A DNA stretch of 64,000 bases from Promicromonospora thailandica (lineage in GTDB: Bacteria > Actinomycetota > Actinomycetes > Actinomycetales > Cellulomonadaceae): NCBI RefSeq assembly GCF_024171955.1, contig NZ_JAMTCS010000005.1, positions 62,001-126,000 of the forward strand. Reading direction: 5' to 3'. This document shows positions 62,153 to 64,000 of the stretch, piece after piece (position 1 is the first letter of the stretch; every line of letters starts with the position of its first letter). Made by a program: the position numbers and the translations under genes. Below the pieces are notes generated by a model that made no database searches, had not been told where the DNA came from, and saw nothing but the letters and a program-made list of their open reading frames with translations.

Positions 62153-62656
62153 TCAGTCGAAGTAGCCCGAGCTGCCGCAACCGACACGGCCACCACCGCC
62201 GGGGTCCTCGCTCCACCTCACATGCATTGTGCTACGCGTTGTCGGACCGTACTCACCGTCCTGACTAAGACCATGGTAGGCCTGGACTTTCTTGAGAGCA
62301 TTCAATGTGTCGTCACCGAAGAAGCCATCGATGCTAAAAGTGCCGCTCCACGAGATCCAGTCCCTATCGATATAGCACAACTTAATGTGCCTCTGCAGTG
62401 CAGAAACGGCCGGATTTGAATAGCTCCGGTCATAAGCCAGCCAGCACGTGGTGGTCGTTCCGCGGGCCGGCATCCGGTAGTACGCACCGTCGGTGTACAC
62501 CTCGCGCATGGCGTTGCACTTCTCGTAGGCAGCAGGGGCTACTGTCGCCGATGCGTTTGGCACTGCGACCGCGACCATGCCAAACATAACAGCGAAAGCG
62601 AAAAAGAACGCCCCCAGCGCTGACTTCAGTGAACGAGCTCTAACTGTAGATTCCAC
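62153..62656 (-). CDS. Small secreted peptidoglycan-binding-like protein
   Basis: A 167-residue protein with a signal peptide (about 1-38: basic start, hydrophobic GAFFFAFAVMFGMVAVAVP, cleavage near ASA). The C-terminal half resembles a PG_binding_1 repeat (NPAVSALQRHIKLC, FSIDGFFGDDTLNALKKVQA, YHGLSQDGEYGPTTRS). Four cysteines in the mature part could form two disulfides. It ends in a Gly-rich tail. The start is GTG at 62656 with only a weak GGGTGG upstream. Its base composition is far lower in GC than the rest of the window (62281-62340 has 28 G/C of 60), which marks it as acquired. A terminator with U-tract follows, and repeated motifs lie upstream. Function is unknown: perhaps a wall-bound effector or inhibitor. 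Confidence 0.8.
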   Translation of the reverse strand: MESTVRARSLKSALGAFFFAFAVMFGMVAVAVPNASATVAPAAYEKCNAMREVYTDGAYYRMPARGTTTTCWLAYDRSYSNPAVSALQRHIKLCYIDRDWISWSGTFSIDGFFGDDTLNALKKVQAYHGLSQDGEYGPTTRSTMHVRWSEDPGGGGRVGCGSSGYFD

Positions 62657-62735
62657 AGACCCACCCCAGAATCACCATGCCGACTTTTTGTCGATCCGGA
62701 CCGCAAGCTTTTCCCCCGTGGAGCGGTGGGTCAAT

Positions 62736-62790
62736 ATATCCGCCCTGGCGGAAATATGACGCATATTGCGGATGTCAGATATCCGCCAGG
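62736..62790 (-). promoter_or_regulatory. Repeated GGCGGATAT motifs upstream of the secreted-protein gene
   Basis: On the minus strand GGCGGATAT followed closely by TGAC occurs twice as direct repeats. The reverse form GGCGGAAATAT on the plus strand makes an inverted pair with one copy (ATATCCGCC-CT-GGCGGAAATAT). This clustered arrangement about 80-135 bp before the gene start suggests a regulator-binding region. Confidence 0.45.
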
Positions 62791-62831
62791 GTGATTTCTG
62801 AGGTTGGGTATTGACTCGCAGGCGCACCGGG

Positions 62832-64000
62832 TCACCGAACCCCGGTACCCACCTTCGCCGCAGCCCCCACGTCCGCCAGAATCACGGCGTCGATGAGGCT
62901 CCGCGCCCACTCCAGCACCTCCGTGCCGCGCAGCGGCCGTCCGCCGATCCGCGCCGTGGTCGGGAACGGCACCAGCACTGCCCGGATCCCGGGCTTGAGG
63001 ATGGTCCCCGGGTAGAGCCGCTTGAGCCGAAGCTGTGCCGACTCCGGCAGGTTCACCGGCGCGAACCGGACGAACTTGCCCTGCGCCGTGACGTCCGTGA
63101 GCCCGGCCTTGCGCACGTGGTTGCGGAAGTCGGCGACGTGGAACAGCGCCCCCGCCACGTCGGGCAGGGCGCCGTACCGGTCGGTGAGCTCGGCGCGCAC
63201 CTCGTCGAGCGCCGCCGGGTCCTGCGCGGTCGCGATCTTCTTGTACGCCTCGAGCCGCAGCCGCTCGGTGGCGATGTACGTCTCGGGCAGGTGCGCGTCG
63301 ACGGGCAGCTCGATGGTGACCTCGGGCGCCTCCTCCTCGGCGTCCCCGCGGAACGCGGAGACCGCCTCGCCCACCATGCGCACGTAGAGGTCGAAGCCGA
63401 CGCCGGCGATGTGTCCGGACTGCTCGCCGCCGAGCAGGTTGCCCGCGCCGCGGATCTCGAGGTCCTTCATCGCGATCTGCATGCCCGCGCCGAGGTCGGT
63501 GTGGGCGGCCATGGTGGCGAGCCGGTCGTGCGCCGTCTCGGTGAGGGGCTTCTCCGGCGGGTACAGGAAGTACGCGTACGCGCGCTCCCGGCCGCGCCCC
63601 ACGCGCCCGCGGAGCTGGTGCAGCTGCGACAGGCCGAGCATGTCGGAGCGCTCCAGGATCAGGGTGTTGGCGTTGGAGATGTCCAGGCCGGTCTCGATGA
63701 TCGTGGTGCAGACCAGCACGTCCAGCTCCTTCTCCCAGAAGGCGCGGATGACCTGGTCGAGCTGGTGCTCGCTCATCTTGCCGTGGGCCACGCCGATGCG
63801 GGCCTCGGGGACCAGCTCGTTGAGCCGGGCCGCGGCGCGCTCGATGGTCTCCACCTTGTTGTGCACGTAGAAGACCTGACCCTCGCGCAGCAGCTCGCGG
63901 CGCAGCGCGGCGGCGATCTGCTTCTCCTCGTAGGCGCCCACGTAGGTGAGCACGGGGTGCCGCTCCTCGGGGGGCGTGGCCAGCGTCGACATCTCGCGGA
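62832..64000 (-). CDS. mfd: Transcription-repair coupling factor Mfd, C-terminal part (5' end beyond window)
   Basis: About 389 C-terminal residues of a protein normally near 1150-1200 long. Visible are the end of the RecG-like translocase domain ([53 protein letters not shown] as motif V, and [19 protein letters not shown] as motif VI) and the TRCF C-terminal domain ([20 protein letters not shown], then the D7 region that masks UvrA binding). Mfd removes RNA polymerase stalled at DNA damage and recruits UvrA. The frame is open to the right edge, so the methionine near 63992 is internal. Its 3' end is duplicated in decayed form at 61240-61330. Confidence 0.98.
   Translation of the reverse strand, partial: REMSTLATPPEERHPVLTYVGAYEEKQIAAALRRELLREGQVFYVHNKVETIERAAARLNELVPEARIGVAHGKMSEHQLDQVIRAFWEKELDVLVCTTIIETGLDISNANTLILERSDMLGLSQLHQLRGRVGRGRERAYAYFLYPPEKPLTETAHDRLATMAAHTDLGAGMQIAMKDLEIRGAGNLLGGEQSGHIAGVGFDLYVRMVGEAVSAFRGDAEEEAPEVTIELPVDAHLPETYIATERLRLEAYKKIATAQDPAALDEVRAELTDRYGALPDVAGALFHVADFRNHVRKAGLTDVTAQGKFVRFAPVNLPESAQLRLKRLYPGTILKPGIRAVLVPFPTTARIGGRPLRGTEVLEWARSLIDAVILADVGAAAKVGTGVR

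Noticed and set aside
61240-62831. Complete prophage or integrative element at the mfd end
   Set aside because: No integrase, transposase or structural gene is present in the 1.6 kb; only a remnant or small island can be claimed.
62832-63992. Reading the Mfd part as a complete 386-residue protein starting at an internal Met
   Set aside because: The frame is open to the window edge and the residues before and after this Met match the middle of the Mfd helicase domain, so the gene is simply cut.

Overview
The window is a very GC-rich (about 73 % by eye) stretch of a high-GC Gram-positive chromosome. Gene content points to an actinobacterium of the Micrococcales, plausibly Promicromonosporaceae or Cellulomonadaceae: a secreted CE4-CBM-GH10-CBM9-CBM5/12 xylanase, a GH87-type alpha-glucanase, the actinobacterial order eno / FtsB-DivIC / DUF501 / Ppx-GppA, an ECF42 sigma factor with its DGPF partner, and a ClgR/PopR-type regulator beside a ClpP paralogue. 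The genus is an inference; no rRNA gene is present. Both edges cut genes: a GHL6-type glycosidase on the left and mfd on the right.

Region by region. (1) 1-9.25 kb: a leftward operon for an unknown carbohydrate (NAD-dependent beta-hydroxyacid dehydrogenase, GHL6/GH42-like protein, D-2-hydroxyacid dehydrogenase, lipoprotein binding protein, two CUT1 permeases, a second GHL6-like protein), with a hydroxypyruvate-isomerase-family gene divergent from it; the 128-bp gap between them carries two imperfect palindromes. (2) 9.3-19 kb: ECF42 sigma/DGPF pair, GH15 glucosidase, alpha/beta-hydrolase-TetR-membrane protein operon, VOC protein, Bax-inhibitor-1 protein, ABC-2 exporter. (3) 19.1-29.7 kb: large RND transporter with a Gln/Pro-rich tail, MFS/MarR pair, ArsR-type regulator with a small basic protein, ClpP paralogue, ClgR/PopR-like regulator, UvrA-like ATPase and an atypical tRNA with a UAA anticodon. 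(4) 29.9-38.5 kb: type II NADH dehydrogenase, then ppx/gppA, DUF501, FtsB/DivIC and enolase, then a MacB/FtsX-type ABC pair. (5) 38.6-49.8 kb: modular xylanase, then a seven-gene peptide-uptake operon ending in a glutamine amidotransferase-like protein and a cytoplasmic SxxK hydrolase. (6) 50-58.4 kb: acyl-CoA synthetase, kynureninase, GH87-type enzyme, and an amidohydrolase overlapping tryptophan 2,3-dioxygenase. (7) 58.5-64 kb: HipBA toxin-antitoxin, an orphan amino-acid-binding lipoprotein, a lower-GC island bounded by a decayed copy of the mfd 3' end, a small secreted peptidoglycan-binding protein, and mfd itself.

A recurring theme is the gene ends. Almost every convergent or terminal junction has a long near-perfect inverted repeat of 36-150 bp. 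Several are related in sequence, and two distant ones (29.8 and 56.6 kb) are built from the same 16-bp module repeated first forward and then in reverse complement. These repeats reach into coding sequence and in one case supply the last codons and the stop. Other points of note are two identical operator-like 13-mers inside the signal-peptide codons of the xylanase, the class-I-sized tRNA with anticodon UAA, and the mfd 3'-end duplication flanking the low-GC island.
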